The notes beneath the pieces were generated by a model. It saw only the letters and a program-made list of their open reading frames with translations, did no database searches and had not been told where the DNA came from. The translations under genes were made by a program, and so were the position numbers. Source: Paeniglutamicibacter terrestris (GTDB taxonomy: Bacteria > Actinomycetota > Actinomycetes > Actinomycetales > Micrococcaceae). From it: 64,000 nt of DNA. The stretch covers positions 1 to 64,000 of the forward strand of contig NZ_JAAWVT010000014.1 in NCBI RefSeq assembly GCF_012271785.1. The letters are read 5' to 3'. Below, piece after piece: positions 36,579 to 45,080 of this stretch (within the stretch, counting starts at the first letter, position 1; every line of letters begins with the position of its first letter).

Positions 36579-37703
36579 TTAACGCAAGCCAGTCTTACGG
36601 CTCAGGCCCAGGTGAATCAGTTCATCAATGAGGTCCGCGTAATCGATGCCGGTTTTGGACCACATATGCGGATACATGCTTGAAGGGGTAAAACCTGGCA
36701 TCGTATTGATCTCGTTAATTATCCATTTGCCGTCCGGTGTGTAGAAGAAGTCAACACGCGAGAGGCCTTCGGCGTTCACTGCGTCAAAGGCATCGGCGGC
36801 CAGTCGACGTACTTCCTCAATGGCCTGCTCCGAGAGCACCGCGGGGCAGCTAAGTTGTGCAGCAGCTCCGTCAACGTATTTGGCGTCAAAGTCGTAGAAG
36901 GTATGGTCTCCGGCATCAACCACGATCTCGCCCGGCATCGATGAACGCGGCGGAAGTGAACCGCGGCCCTCCAGCACACCGCATTCGATTTCGCGGCCAA
37001 TAATGCCCTGCTCCACAATCACCTTCGGGTCGTGGATTCGTGCTTCTTCGATGGCCGCGACAAGAGTGTCGGGCGTGTCCACTCGCGAGATTCCTACGGA
37101 GGATCCGGCACGAGCAGGCTTAACAAACAGCGGATATTCTAGGCCTTCAACGGACTTCAGCGAGCCTTCGCGATCGCGCTCCCACTGCTTGTCGGGGATG
37201 ACCACGTAGGGTCCGACTTCGAACCCAGCGGCTTCGAAGACAACCTTCATGAAGTGTTTGTCCATGCCGATGGCGCTGGCTGCGATGCCCGAGCCGACGT
37301 ATGGCACGTCCACCATTTCCAGCATTCCTTGCAGCGATCCATCTTCACCGAATGGACCGTGCAGCAATGGGAATACCAAATCAACCTCGCCGAGGCTGCG
37401 GATCGCGTGTGTTTGGTCGGCCGCCAGCAGCTCGTGGCTTCCCGGTTCCCCGGTCAGCCGCAGGCTTTCTTTTCCCGCGTGCACTTCCGGCTTCTCGGCG
37501 TTCGCCAGTGACCAGCCCGCAAGATCTCCGTCAACCAGGGTCCAGGCTCCGTCGCGGGTGATACCCACCGGAATCACATCATACTTCTCGCGATCGATGG
37601 CATCCAGAACGCCGGCAGCGGTGACACAGCTGACGGGGTGCTCGGAGGACCGACCACCAAAAAGCAGCAGGACGCGGGGTTTGTTCTCATTTACTTGACT
37701 CAA
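36579..37703 (-). CDS. ddl: D-alanine--D-alanine ligase
   Basis: A 374-residue ATP-grasp ligase producing D-Ala-D-Ala for the peptidoglycan stem peptide. The N-terminal domain has LLLFGGRSSEHPVS, the glycine-rich start typical of Ddl. FPLLHGPFGEDGSLQGML, FVKPARAGSSVGISRV and the C-terminal FFYTPDGKWIINEINTMPGFT give the ATP/Mg site with the conserved E-x-N-T-x-P-G. Length is typical of actinobacterial Ddl. The TTG start overlaps the stop codon of gpsA by 4 nt (TTGA). It is the last cistron of plsC-gpsA-ddl, which ends at a strong hairpin. Confidence 0.96.
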   Translation of the reverse strand: MSQVNENKPRVLLLFGGRSSEHPVSCVTAAGVLDAIDREKYDVIPVGITRDGAWTLVDGDLAGWSLANAEKPEVHAGKESLRLTGEPGSHELLAADQTHAIRSLGEVDLVFPLLHGPFGEDGSLQGMLEMVDVPYVGSGIAASAIGMDKHFMKVVFEAAGFEVGPYVVIPDKQWERDREGSLKSVEGLEYPLFVKPARAGSSVGISRVDTPDTLVAAIEEARIHDPKVIVEQGIIGREIECGVLEGRGSLPPRSSMPGEIVVDAGDHTFYDFDAKYVDGAAAQLSCPAVLSEQAIEEVRRLAADAFDAVNAEGLSRVDFFYTPDGKWIINEINTMPGFTPSSMYPHMWSKTGIDYADLIDELIHLGLSRKTGLR

Positions 37704-38731
37704 TTGAGCTCACCTTCAGACTTCAGTCGACGCCCCAGCAGGCGTGCTCCCATGTTCTCCACGCTCAGCGTGCCTTCCAAAACCATGACCACTGCCTCGG
37801 TAATGGGTACTTCTACATTGTGGCGAGTTGCCAGATCCAATACTGCCCGACCGGACTTAATACCCTCCGCGGTCTGCGACATCCGATCGTTGACTTCATC
37901 AAGATACAACCCTTGACCCAGCAGCCTGCCCGCGGTGTTGTTCCGTGAGAGAGAAGACGAGCACGTGGCCACCAAATCTCCCAATCCAGCCAGCCCTGAG
38001 AGCGTTTCGTAACTGCCGCCCAGTGCCAGGGCCAAGCGCGTCGTCTCCGCGAGGCCACGGGTGATGATCGAGGACTTGGTGTTGTCCCCCATACCCATGC
38101 CATCACAAATCCCGACGGCCAAGGCAATCACGTTTTTAGCAATTCCACCGATTTCAACGCCAATGACGTCGGTATTGGTATACGGGCGGAAATAGTCTGT
38201 TGAGCACATTGCGGCTATCCAGCTGGCCGTCTCAAGTTCGCGGCAGGCCACCACGGACGCGGTGGGCTGCTTGCGCGCGATTTCCATGGCCAGGTTGGGT
38301 CCTGACAACACCGCGATACGCTCTTCGGGCAGATTGGTAACCTCGGCGATCACCTCGCTCATGCGCAAATCTGTGCCGCGTTCCAGACCCTTCATAAGGG
38401 ACATCAATACCGCTGTGGGTTCCAATGAATCTTTGAAGCCAAGCAACTGCTCGCGAAGACTTTGTGCCGGTACCGCAAGCACCACTATATCGGCAGCAGC
38501 AAGTACTTCTGCGGTGTCCGAGGATGAGGTGATGTTGGCGGGCAGCATCGTCTCTCTGAGGTAGCGCGTGTTGGTGTGACGGGTGTTAATCTCAATCGCA
38601 ACTTCGTTGCGCCTCGCCCACACCATCACCTCGGTGCCGCTTTCGGCCCCGGCGTCAGCCAAAACCTTGGCAAAGGTAGTTCCCCAGCTGCCTGCGCCCA
38701 TCACGGCGATTTTTCTTGGAGCGGGTCTCAT
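37700..38731 (-). CDS. gpsA: glycerol-3-phosphate dehydrogenase [NAD(P)+]
   Basis: A 343-residue cytoplasmic dehydrogenase reducing dihydroxyacetone phosphate to sn-glycerol-3-phosphate. The Rossmann motif is VMGAGSWGTTFAKVLAD (about 10-26). GPNLAMEIARKQPTA and EIGGIAKNVIALAVGICDG hold the substrate-binding lysine and catalytic region. RGLAETTRLA is the conserved C-terminal element. The product feeds phospholipid synthesis through PlsC-type enzymes and CDP-glycerol synthesis through TagD elsewhere in this window. ATG overlaps the plsC stop by 4 nt, and its own stop overlaps the ddl start by 4 nt. Confidence 0.97.
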   Translation of the reverse strand: MRPAPRKIAVMGAGSWGTTFAKVLADAGAESGTEVMVWARRNEVAIEINTRHTNTRYLRETMLPANITSSSDTAEVLAAADIVVLAVPAQSLREQLLGFKDSLEPTAVLMSLMKGLERGTDLRMSEVIAEVTNLPEERIAVLSGPNLAMEIARKQPTASVVACRELETASWIAAMCSTDYFRPYTNTDVIGVEIGGIAKNVIALAVGICDGMGMGDNTKSSIITRGLAETTRLALALGGSYETLSGLAGLGDLVATCSSSLSRNNTAGRLLGQGLYLDEVNDRMSQTAEGIKSGRAVLDLATRHNVEVPITEAVVMVLEGTLSVENMGARLLGRRLKSEGELN

Positions 38732-39501
38732 AATTCTTCCTTTTTCGTTTGGTTCGGCGTCGAACCCTTCTCGAAATCACGACCGTTGACTGCTTGGCCG
38801 TGCGCTGCCGGATCCCACAGTTTCTCGGGGGCGGTTTCCCCCCGTAGAACCGCAAGGTCCTTGGTGATAGCGCGCATGATTCGATCCGTCGCTTCGTTGA
38901 GCACGGTTCGCGTTAGCGGGAGATCTCGTAGATCATCTAGATCCACCGCATCGCCAGCGACCACCGTGACACGCCTGCGCGGAAAGAGCTTGATTCCCTT
39001 CGCATAACGTGGGAAGAGCTCTTGGGCTCCCCAATGGGCCATGGGAATCACCGGGGCCCCGGTCTGTAGGGCAAGTCGAGCCGCACCAGTGTGTCCGCGC
39101 ATGGGCCACAGATCTGGGTCTCGGGTCAGTGTTCCCTCGGGATATATGACAATGACACCGTTGGCGTCTATCACTTCACGGGCGGCATTAAGCGATTGGG
39201 ACGCGCCGCCGGAACTTCGAGCCACCGGAATTTGCCTGGTCTTGCGCAATATCACTCCAAGGACAGGCACCTTAAACAAGGATTCCTTGGCTAGGTAATG
39301 CGGATACCGCTTGCTGCTGTAAATCGCATGGCCAACCACAAGGGGATCAATCTCGGTCACATGATTAGGACACAAGATGAAGCCACCATGTGGCAGTTTG
39401 TCGAAGTCACGCCACGTTCGGCCAATCATAAGATTCATGAGTGGCCGAACGATTCCAGCAGCTATAGCAAACGCGGTTTTTGTCCCGCGAGATTCTTTCA
39501 T
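38728..39501 (-). CDS. 1-acyl-sn-glycerol-3-phosphate acyltransferase (PlsC-type)
   Basis: A 257-residue membrane-associated acyltransferase of the PlsC family, which acylates lysophosphatidic acid to phosphatidic acid. The four family blocks are visible: block I CPNHVTEIDP (H-x4-D catalytic pair, about residue 46), block II ARSSGGASQSL with preceding RQIP, block III IYPEGTLTRDPDLWPMR (E-G-T), and block IV GAPVIPMAHWG. A hydrophobic N-terminal segment would bind the membrane. It heads the coupled trio plsC-gpsA-ddl and lies 19 bp from murA, linking glycerophospholipid and wall precursor synthesis. Confidence 0.93.
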   Translation of the reverse strand: MKESRGTKTAFAIAAGIVRPLMNLMIGRTWRDFDKLPHGGFILCPNHVTEIDPLVVGHAIYSSKRYPHYLAKESLFKVPVLGVILRKTRQIPVARSSGGASQSLNAAREVIDANGVIVIYPEGTLTRDPDLWPMRGHTGAARLALQTGAPVIPMAHWGAQELFPRYAKGIKLFPRRRVTVVAGDAVDLDDLRDLPLTRTVLNEATDRIMRAITKDLAVLRGETAPEKLWDPAAHGQAVNGRDFEKGSTPNQTKKEEL

Positions 39502-39520
39502 GCAAGCAACACTATGCGGA

Positions 39521-40849
39521 TCAGGCGATTTCGTTCATCTCGACGCGCGCACCCAAGTCAGTGAGCTTGTCCATGAACTTTTCGTAGCCCCGGTTGATGA
39601 GCTCAATGCCGGTGACGTGGCTGGTACCTTCGGCCGCCAAGGCCGCGATCAAGTGTGAGAAGCCGCCACGCAGATCAGGAATGTCAATATCGGCTCCGAC
39701 CAATGGGGTGGGACCGGAGATCACTGCTGAATGCTGGAAGTTTCGCTGACCGAAGCGGCAAGGAATGGCACCGAGGCATTCGCTGTGTAGCTGAACCTTT
39801 GCTCCCATTTCCACGAGGGCGTTGGTGAAGCCGAAACGGTTCTCATAAACGGTCTCGTGGATGATCGAGACGCCCTTGGCCTGAGTCAAAGCAACGACCA
39901 GTGGCTGCTGCCAATCGGTCATGAACCCGGGATGGACATCCGTTTCCAAAATCAAGGGATGGAGTTCCCCACCGGGGTGGAAGAAGCGAATTCCTTCGTC
40001 AGTGACCTGGAATTCCCCACCGATTTGGCGGTACGTGTGGAGGAAAGCGGTGAGGTCTCGCTGCGAGGCCCCCTCAACAAAAATGTCGCCCTTGGTGACC
40101 AAAGCCGCTGAAGCCCAAGATGCTGACTCATTGCGATCCGGCAGCGCCTTGTGGTTATAGCCGCTGAGGCTCTCGACGCCAATGATGCGAATAATCCGGT
40201 CACGGCCGACCGTGATAATCGCTCCCATTTTCTGCAGAAGTGAAATCAGGTCAAGGATCTCGGGTTCGATCGCTGCATTCTCAACCTCGGTGGTGCCCTT
40301 GGCACGCACTGCGGTCAGCAAGACCTGCTCGGTGGCTCCGACGCTGGGGTATGGCAGGCTGATCTTCGCGCCGGTGAGACCGTGAGGTGCGCGAATGCTG
40401 GTACCCAAGGGGCCGGCCTTGTCGATGACAGCGCCGAAGTGCCGCAGGACGTCAAGGTGGAAGTCGATCGGACGATCGCCGATCTTGCATCCGCCAAGAT
40501 TGGGAATCAACGCTTCGCCAAGGCTGTGGAGCAAGGGTCCACAAAAAAGAATCGGGATGCGGGAGTCACCGGCGTGGGTGTCAATCTCGTTGGTCGTGGC
40601 GGTCTTGGTGCCGCTGGGATCCATGGTCAGATCACCGGTGACTTCGTCCTTGGTGACGGTGACGCCATGGATCTTGAGCAGGCTAGTGACAACGGCCACG
40701 TCCTTGATTTCCGGGACATTGCGCAATACAGAGGGTGAATCGCCCAAAAGAGCCGCAACCATGGCCTTGGGGACCAGGTTCTTGGCACCCCTGACGGTCA
40801 CTTTTCCCTTGAGTGGCACGCCGCCGTGAATCGTTAGGACTTTCGCCAT
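39521..40849 (-). CDS. murA: UDP-N-acetylglucosamine 1-carboxyvinyltransferase (MurA)
   Basis: A 442-residue EPSP-synthase-fold enzyme that adds enolpyruvate to UDP-GlcNAc, the committed step of peptidoglycan synthesis. VRGAKNLVPKAMVAALL is the N-terminal signature with the Lys-Asn pair. GGCKIGDRPIDFHL contains the active-site cysteine, the fosfomycin target in sensitive enzymes. DVHPGFMTDWQQPL carries the catalytic Asp. RGGFSHLIAAL lies near the C-terminus. ATG 40849 is chosen since the conserved N-terminus begins there; the 21 codons upstream run into a hairpin. It is first in the murA-plsC-gpsA-ddl group. Confidence 0.97.
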   Translation of the reverse strand: MAKVLTIHGGVPLKGKVTVRGAKNLVPKAMVAALLGDSPSVLRNVPEIKDVAVVTSLLKIHGVTVTKDEVTGDLTMDPSGTKTATTNEIDTHAGDSRIPILFCGPLLHSLGEALIPNLGGCKIGDRPIDFHLDVLRHFGAVIDKAGPLGTSIRAPHGLTGAKISLPYPSVGATEQVLLTAVRAKGTTEVENAAIEPEILDLISLLQKMGAIITVGRDRIIRIIGVESLSGYNHKALPDRNESASWASAALVTKGDIFVEGASQRDLTAFLHTYRQIGGEFQVTDEGIRFFHPGGELHPLILETDVHPGFMTDWQQPLVVALTQAKGVSIIHETVYENRFGFTNALVEMGAKVQLHSECLGAIPCRFGQRNFQHSAVISGPTPLVGADIDIPDLRGGFSHLIAALAAEGTSHVTGIELINRGYEKFMDKLTDLGARVEMNEIA

Positions 40850-40911
40850 GAACTTGAGAACCTCACCAAAATTGTTAGGCCTTCGAAACCGAAGGAAAGA
40901 CTTAGCAAGCA

Positions 40912-40940
40912 TACAGCCCCCGGCATTGCCGGGGGCTGTA
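40912..40940. terminator. 13-bp perfect hairpin between leuD and murA
   Basis: TACAGCCCCCGGC and GCCGGGGGCTGTA flank an ATT loop about 118 bp downstream of the leuD stop and 63 bp before the murA start on the minus strand. It probably terminates leuCD, although only a loose T-containing tail follows. Confidence 0.65.
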
Positions 40941-41057
40941 TGGATGGTGTAACGCTGGTCGCGCCGCCGTGGTAATCCGTTTCGATTTACCTTTGTTTCC
41001 GGGGCTAGAGAACCACTATGAGCCCAACCAGGCCCCAGTTACGCGGTGAGCCGAAGG

Positions 41058-41660
41058 CTAGGAAAAGCGTGCCGGAAGAGTGGTCGGCTTAAATGCTGGC
41101 CGTTCATTCTCAAACGCCGTCACTTCTTCTTCGTGCTGAAGGGTCAGGCCAATGTCATCAAGACCTTCCATTAGGCGCCACCGCGTGTAGTCGTCGATTT
41201 CAAACGGGGCAATGATCGAACCACAGGTGACGGTGCGTGCAGCAAGGTCAACCGTCACCTCGGTGCCCGGGTGGTTCTCAATTTCCTTCCAGATCAGCTC
41301 AATATCGCTCTGAGCGACCTGGGCTGCAACGAGGCCCTGTTTGCCCGAGTTGCCTCTGAAAATATCGGCGAACCGCGAGGACAGAACTGCCTTAAAACCG
41401 TAGTCCTTTAGCGCCCACACGGCGTGTTCGCGCGACGATCCCGTGCCAAAATCCGGACCTGCGACCAGCACAGATCCCTGAGAAAAGGGCTCCTGGTTCA
41501 GGATGAATGACGAATCCTTGCGCCAGCCAGCGAAGAGCGCGTCCTCGAATCCCGTCCGTGTGATGCGCTTGAGGTAAACGGCGGGGATAATTTGGTCGGT
41601 ATCCACATTGCTTTGACGCAGTGGAACACCAATACCTGAATGAGTAGTAATTTTCTCCAT
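41058..41660 (-). CDS. leuD: 3-isopropylmalate dehydratase small subunit
   Basis: A 200-residue swivel-domain subunit of isopropylmalate isomerase, which with LeuC converts 2- to 3-isopropylmalate in leucine synthesis. [16 protein letters not shown] is the N-terminal signature. [17 protein letters not shown] is the conserved substrate-binding loop with S-S-R-E-H. Length is normal for the family. It begins 9 bp after the leuC stop, so the subunits are co-translated. LeuB and IlvE of the same pathway lie about 15 kb away. Confidence 0.97.
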   Translation of the reverse strand: MEKITTHSGIGVPLRQSNVDTDQIIPAVYLKRITRTGFEDALFAGWRKDSSFILNQEPFSQGSVLVAGPDFGTGSSREHAVWALKDYGFKAVLSSRFADIFRGNSGKQGLVAAQVAQSDIELIWKEIENHPGTEVTVDLAARTVTCGSIIAPFEIDDYTRWRLMEGLDDIGLTLQHEEEVTAFENERPAFKPTTLPARFS

Positions 41661-41669
41661 GATGAATCC

Positions 41670-43127
41670 TTAGGCTACTTTCGCGTCGGAGGAAGAGTCG
41701 ACAAGGTCGGACGGCGAAGAAAGAGTTCCACGGATCGCCGTGGCCGCGGCAACCTGCGGTGAAACCAAGTGGGTCCGGCCGCCCTTTCCTTGACGTCCTT
41801 CAAAGTTGCGGTTTGAGGTGGATGCGCAGCGCTCACCCTCTGCCAACTGGTCCGGATTCATGCCCAAGCACATGGAACAGCCAGCGAATCTCCATTCGGC
41901 TCCAAATTCGAGGAAGATCTTATCTAGGCCCTCGGCTTCGGCTTCCAGCCTGACTCGTGCCGAGCCCGGGACAACCATCATGCGGATATTAGGGTCCTTG
42001 ACCTGCCCCTGGACGATTGCTGCGGCAGCGCGCAGGTCTTCCATGCGGCTGTTGGTACAGGAGCCGAGGAACACCGTGTCGACACGGATCTCCTTCATCG
42101 GAGTCCCTGCCTTCAGGTCCATGTACGTCAGTGCACGTTCACAGGCCGCCCGGGCGTTCTCGTCGTCGAAGTCCTCGGGTGCCGGAACAACACCTGAGAG
42201 GGAAATGCCCTGACCCGGGTTGGTGCCCCAAGTCACGAAGGGCTCCAGATCGTCGGCGTCGAGGAATACCTCAGCATCGAAGGTTGCACCATCGTCGGTT
42301 GCCAGCGTGTCCCATTCGGCAACGGCGGCGTCCCAGTCCGCACCCTGCGGTGCGTGCGGGCGACCATTGATGTATTCGTACGTGGTGGCGTCGGGGGCAA
42401 TCATCCCGGCACGTGCACCTGCCTCGATGGACATATTGCAGATGGTCATGCGGGCATCCATGGATAGCGAGCGAATCGCTGAGCCGCGGTATTCGAGCAC
42501 ATAACCCTGACCGCCACCGGTTCCAATCTTGGCAATCACGGCGAGGATGATGTCCTTGGCGCTGACGCCCGGCTTCAACGTGCCTTCAACGTTGATGGCC
42601 ATGGTCTTGAATGGCTTCAAGGAGAGCGACTGGGTGGCCATCACATGTTCGACCTCTGAGGTGCCGATACCGAATGCCAAGGCGCCAAAAGCGCCGTGGG
42701 TCGAGGTGTGGGAGTCTCCGCATACGACGGTCATGCCCGGCTGAGTCAAACCCAGCTGCGGACCAACCACGTGCACAATGCCTTGCTCCTTATCGCCCAG
42801 CGAGTGCAGACGCACACCGAACTCCGCGCAGTTCTTGCGCAAGGTTTCGATCTGAGTCCGGCTGGTGAGATCGGCTATGGGCTTGTCGATATCCAGTGTG
42901 GGAGTGTTGTGGTCCTCGGTGGCTATGGTGAGGTCCACACGGCGCAACTTGCGACCAGCCAAGCGCAATCCCTCAAAAGCTTGGGGTGAAGTCACCTCAT
43001 GGAGCAGGTGCAGATCGATATAGATCAGGTCGGGCTGACGAGCAGCTCCAACGCCTTCACCTTTGCGCACAACGTGTGCATTCCAAACTTTTTCGGCCAG
43101 CGTCTGTGCTGCCTGATGTGCGGCCAT
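41670..43127 (-). CDS. leuC: 3-isopropylmalate dehydratase large subunit
   Basis: A 485-residue aconitase-fold subunit that carries a [4Fe-4S] cluster. Cluster cysteines are seen in [10 protein letters not shown] and [30 protein letters not shown] is the conserved aconitase signature. ATG 43127 is chosen because AAGGGAG lies 7 nt upstream and [15 protein letters not shown] begins the family; the GTG-type reading from 43175 is unsupported. It is transcribed divergently from an IclR regulator gene with 113 bp between, an arrangement like that of the leucine repressor LtbR of corynebacteria. Confidence 0.97.
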   Translation of the reverse strand: MAAHQAAQTLAEKVWNAHVVRKGEGVGAARQPDLIYIDLHLLHEVTSPQAFEGLRLAGRKLRRVDLTIATEDHNTPTLDIDKPIADLTSRTQIETLRKNCAEFGVRLHSLGDKEQGIVHVVGPQLGLTQPGMTVVCGDSHTSTHGAFGALAFGIGTSEVEHVMATQSLSLKPFKTMAINVEGTLKPGVSAKDIILAVIAKIGTGGGQGYVLEYRGSAIRSLSMDARMTICNMSIEAGARAGMIAPDATTYEYINGRPHAPQGADWDAAVAEWDTLATDDGATFDAEVFLDADDLEPFVTWGTNPGQGISLSGVVPAPEDFDDENARAACERALTYMDLKAGTPMKEIRVDTVFLGSCTNSRMEDLRAAAAIVQGQVKDPNIRMMVVPGSARVRLEAEAEGLDKIFLEFGAEWRFAGCSMCLGMNPDQLAEGERCASTSNRNFEGRQGKGGRTHLVSPQVAAATAIRGTLSSPSDLVDSSSDAKVA

Positions 43128-43157
43128 AACCGACTCCCTTACTTGAAACAAAGTCCT

Positions 43158-43175
43158 ATGAGACAACTGTTTCAT
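43158..43175. promoter_or_regulatory. palindrome near leuC, candidate IclR operator
   Basis: ATGAGACA and TGTTTCAT are half-sites with a 2-nt spacer and match at 7 of 8 positions as an inverted repeat. The site is 31 bp upstream of the leuC start. It lies inside a wider TGAAACA/TGTTTCA repeat (43144-43174). Regulation by the adjacent IclR protein is inferred. Confidence 0.5.
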
Positions 43176-43209
43176 CGCAGCCTACGTAATATCCAGTAAG
43201 CGGACTTGC

Positions 43210-43226
43210 ATCTCAAATACTGAGAT
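43210..43226. promoter_or_regulatory. palindrome before iclR-type gene, candidate autoregulatory operator
   Basis: ATCTCA and TGAGAT are perfect 6-bp inverted repeats around a 5-nt AT-rich spacer, 15 bp before the regulator's ATG. Their position suggests autoregulation. They differ from the leuC-proximal palindrome in spacing but share the TGAGA core. Confidence 0.5.
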
Positions 43227-43240
43227 AGCAATATCATAGT

Positions 43241-43960
43241 ATGGACACATCAAGTGGCGTTGGCGTCATCGACAAAGCGGCCCAGATCCTCAATGCGCTT
43301 GAGGCCGGCCCCACTTCACTGGCCCAGTTGGTTGCCCTCACCAAAATTTCACGGCCCACGGTCCATCGCTTGGCTCAGGCCTTGGTTCACCATCGTCTGG
43401 TTGGCAAAGACATCCACGGCAGATTCGTCTTGGGTGGTCGCTTGGTTGAGCTCGCCTCCGCAGCCGGTGAAGACCGCCTCATTGCTGCGGCGGGACCGTT
43501 ACTGATTCAACTTCGAGATGCCACGGGCGAAAGCACCCAGGTCTTCCGCCGCCAAGGCGACTACCGCGTATGTGTGGCTTCGGCCGAGCGGCCCGTTGGC
43601 TTACGTGACACCATTCCCGTGGGAACTCAACTCTCAATGCGTGCAGGGTCAGCCGCACAGGTACTCCTTGCCTGGGAGGACCACGAACGCTTGCTTGACG
43701 GGCTGCAGAGTGCCAGATTCACTCCCACGATTCTTGCTGGGGTACGTCGTCGCGGTTGGGCTCAGAGTCTTGGTGAGCGAGAGCCTGGAGTCGCCTCAGT
43801 TTCGGCACCAGTTCGTGGACCGTCGGGACGCGTGATTGCCGCGGTTTCCATGTCCGGCCCCATTGAGCGGTTATCTCGTCAACCCGGCAGGGCTCACCAA
43901 GAGGTTGTAGTCCAGACCGCCAATGCGCTGAGCGAAGCGCTGCGCAAAACAGGAGACTGA
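43241..43960 (+). CDS. IclR family transcriptional regulator, LtbR-like
   Basis: A 239-residue IclR-type regulator. The N-terminal winged helix-turn-helix spans residues about 1-70, with TSLAQLVALTKISRPTVHRL as the helix-turn-helix and a wing before FVLGGRLVELA. The C-terminal ligand-binding domain (about 80-235) contains GESTQVFRRQGDYRVCVASA and the conserved ASVSAPVRGPSGRVIAAVS motif. Being divergent from leuCD, it likely represses leucine genes, as LtbR does in Corynebacterium glutamicum; the name is not assigned because only position and family support it. ATG 43241 lies close to a palindrome that could give autoregulation. Confidence 0.92.
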   Translation: MDTSSGVGVIDKAAQILNALEAGPTSLAQLVALTKISRPTVHRLAQALVHHRLVGKDIHGRFVLGGRLVELASAAGEDRLIAAAGPLLIQLRDATGESTQVFRRQGDYRVCVASAERPVGLRDTIPVGTQLSMRAGSAAQVLLAWEDHERLLDGLQSARFTPTILAGVRRRGWAQSLGEREPGVASVSAPVRGPSGRVIAAVSMSGPIERLSRQPGRAHQEVVVQTANALSEALRKTGD

Positions 43961-44060
43961 ACCAACTCTCTTAGGGACAACTTTGACGCCCGTCTATGGG
44001 CATTTCTAACCCAATTCCTTGCATCGTGTTGCGTCCCCAAGAACACCTGAAACCACCAAG

Positions 44061-45080
44061 CTAAGCGGCGAAGTGGTCATAACCCTTAGCTACGTCCGGT
44101 TTCTTGCCATCAAGATAAATAGCGGGGCCCATGACCCCGACCTCTATCGCCTTCACCCGTCCAATGACACGGAACCCCACGGGCAGCTGCGTCGATTGAG
44201 GGAATGTGGCTAGGAGTCCGTGGTCTTCCCCTCCTCCAAGTACCCAATTCAGCGGGTCTATCTGGAGTCGTTCAGACGTTCTCTTCAACCGCTCCAGATC
44301 TAATGACAGCTCCGCGGTGTCCAGATCGAAGGCGACGCCGCTGGCCATGGCCATGCGTTGAGCATCCTTCAGCAGTCCATCGGAGAGATCCATCATGGCC
44401 GTGGCTCCGGCTCGCGCGGCTGCCGGTCCGGCAGCCAGCGGCGGCCTCGGGCGTCTCTGGCCCAGTACTAGAGCGCTTTCTTCCTCGCTCCACTCCACAT
44501 ACGTTAATGGTGAATCAAGTAGAGCCAAGCCTGCCGCAGCAACTCCCAAAACACCATTCACGGCGACCACTTCCCCAGGTTCGGCGCCGCTTCGAAGCAC
44601 CGGCTTCTCAGTTGCCAAGTCTCCGGTGACTGCGGCCGTCACCGATAATTCGCCACCTCTGCCAAGGTCTCCCCCGCCGATGGCACAGCGAATAGCTCCC
44701 AGTTCTCGGACAGCGGTACTAAAGCCGTCAGCAAAGTCCTCGACCCAAGCGACAGGTGTTGTGGGTGGCAGAGTCAGGGAGATCACCGCGGATGAAGCAT
44801 GGGCACCCATGGCATTAATATCGGAGAGATTCTGCGCGGCCGACTTCCATCCGATGTCGAAGCCGCTACTGCAGAAGCCGCTGGGCCAGCACAACCGGAA
44901 ATCTTGGTTCTCGACCAAGGTGTCGACGCTGATGACAAACTTTCCGCCCGGCGCGGCAATCAATGCAGCATCATCTCCCGGGCCGAGCAACGGGTCGAAT
45001 GCCTTCAAACGCGGCAAAATCCTCGCCAGCAAACCGCTTTCGCCAAGATTTTCAACGGTCAGCGGTTCAGCTTTGGGCAC
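44061..45080 (-). CDS. thiL: thiamine-monophosphate kinase
   Basis: A 339-residue PurM-like kinase that phosphorylates thiamine monophosphate to the pyrophosphate cofactor. LLGPGDDAALI is the N-terminal D-D metal motif. VISVDTLVENQDFRL, IGWKSAAQNLSDINAMGA (substrate binding) and MMDLSDGLLKDAQRMA complete the family pattern. GTG 45080 is chosen because GGAG lies 9 nt upstream and the domain follows at once (LTVENLGESGLLARI). Longer readings from 45122 or 45155 lack support. It overlaps the preceding dynamin-like gene by 14 nt. Confidence 0.93.
   Translation of the reverse strand: MPKAEPLTVENLGESGLLARILPRLKAFDPLLGPGDDAALIAAPGGKFVISVDTLVENQDFRLCWPSGFCSSGFDIGWKSAAQNLSDINAMGAHASSAVISLTLPPTTPVAWVEDFADGFSTAVRELGAIRCAIGGGDLGRGGELSVTAAVTGDLATEKPVLRSGAEPGEVVAVNGVLGVAAAGLALLDSPLTYVEWSEEESALVLGQRRPRPPLAAGPAAARAGATAMMDLSDGLLKDAQRMAMASGVAFDLDTAELSLDLERLKRTSERLQIDPLNWVLGGGEDHGLLATFPQSTQLPVGFRVIGRVKAIEVGVMGPAIYLDGKKPDVAKGYDHFAA

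Noticed and set aside
39521-40912. MurA starting at 40912
   Set aside because: The added 21 residues run into a perfect terminator-like hairpin, and the canonical N-terminus starts at 40849.
44061-45080. TPP riboswitch controlling thiL
   Set aside because: The gene overlaps the upstream GTPase gene, leaving no leader for a riboswitch.
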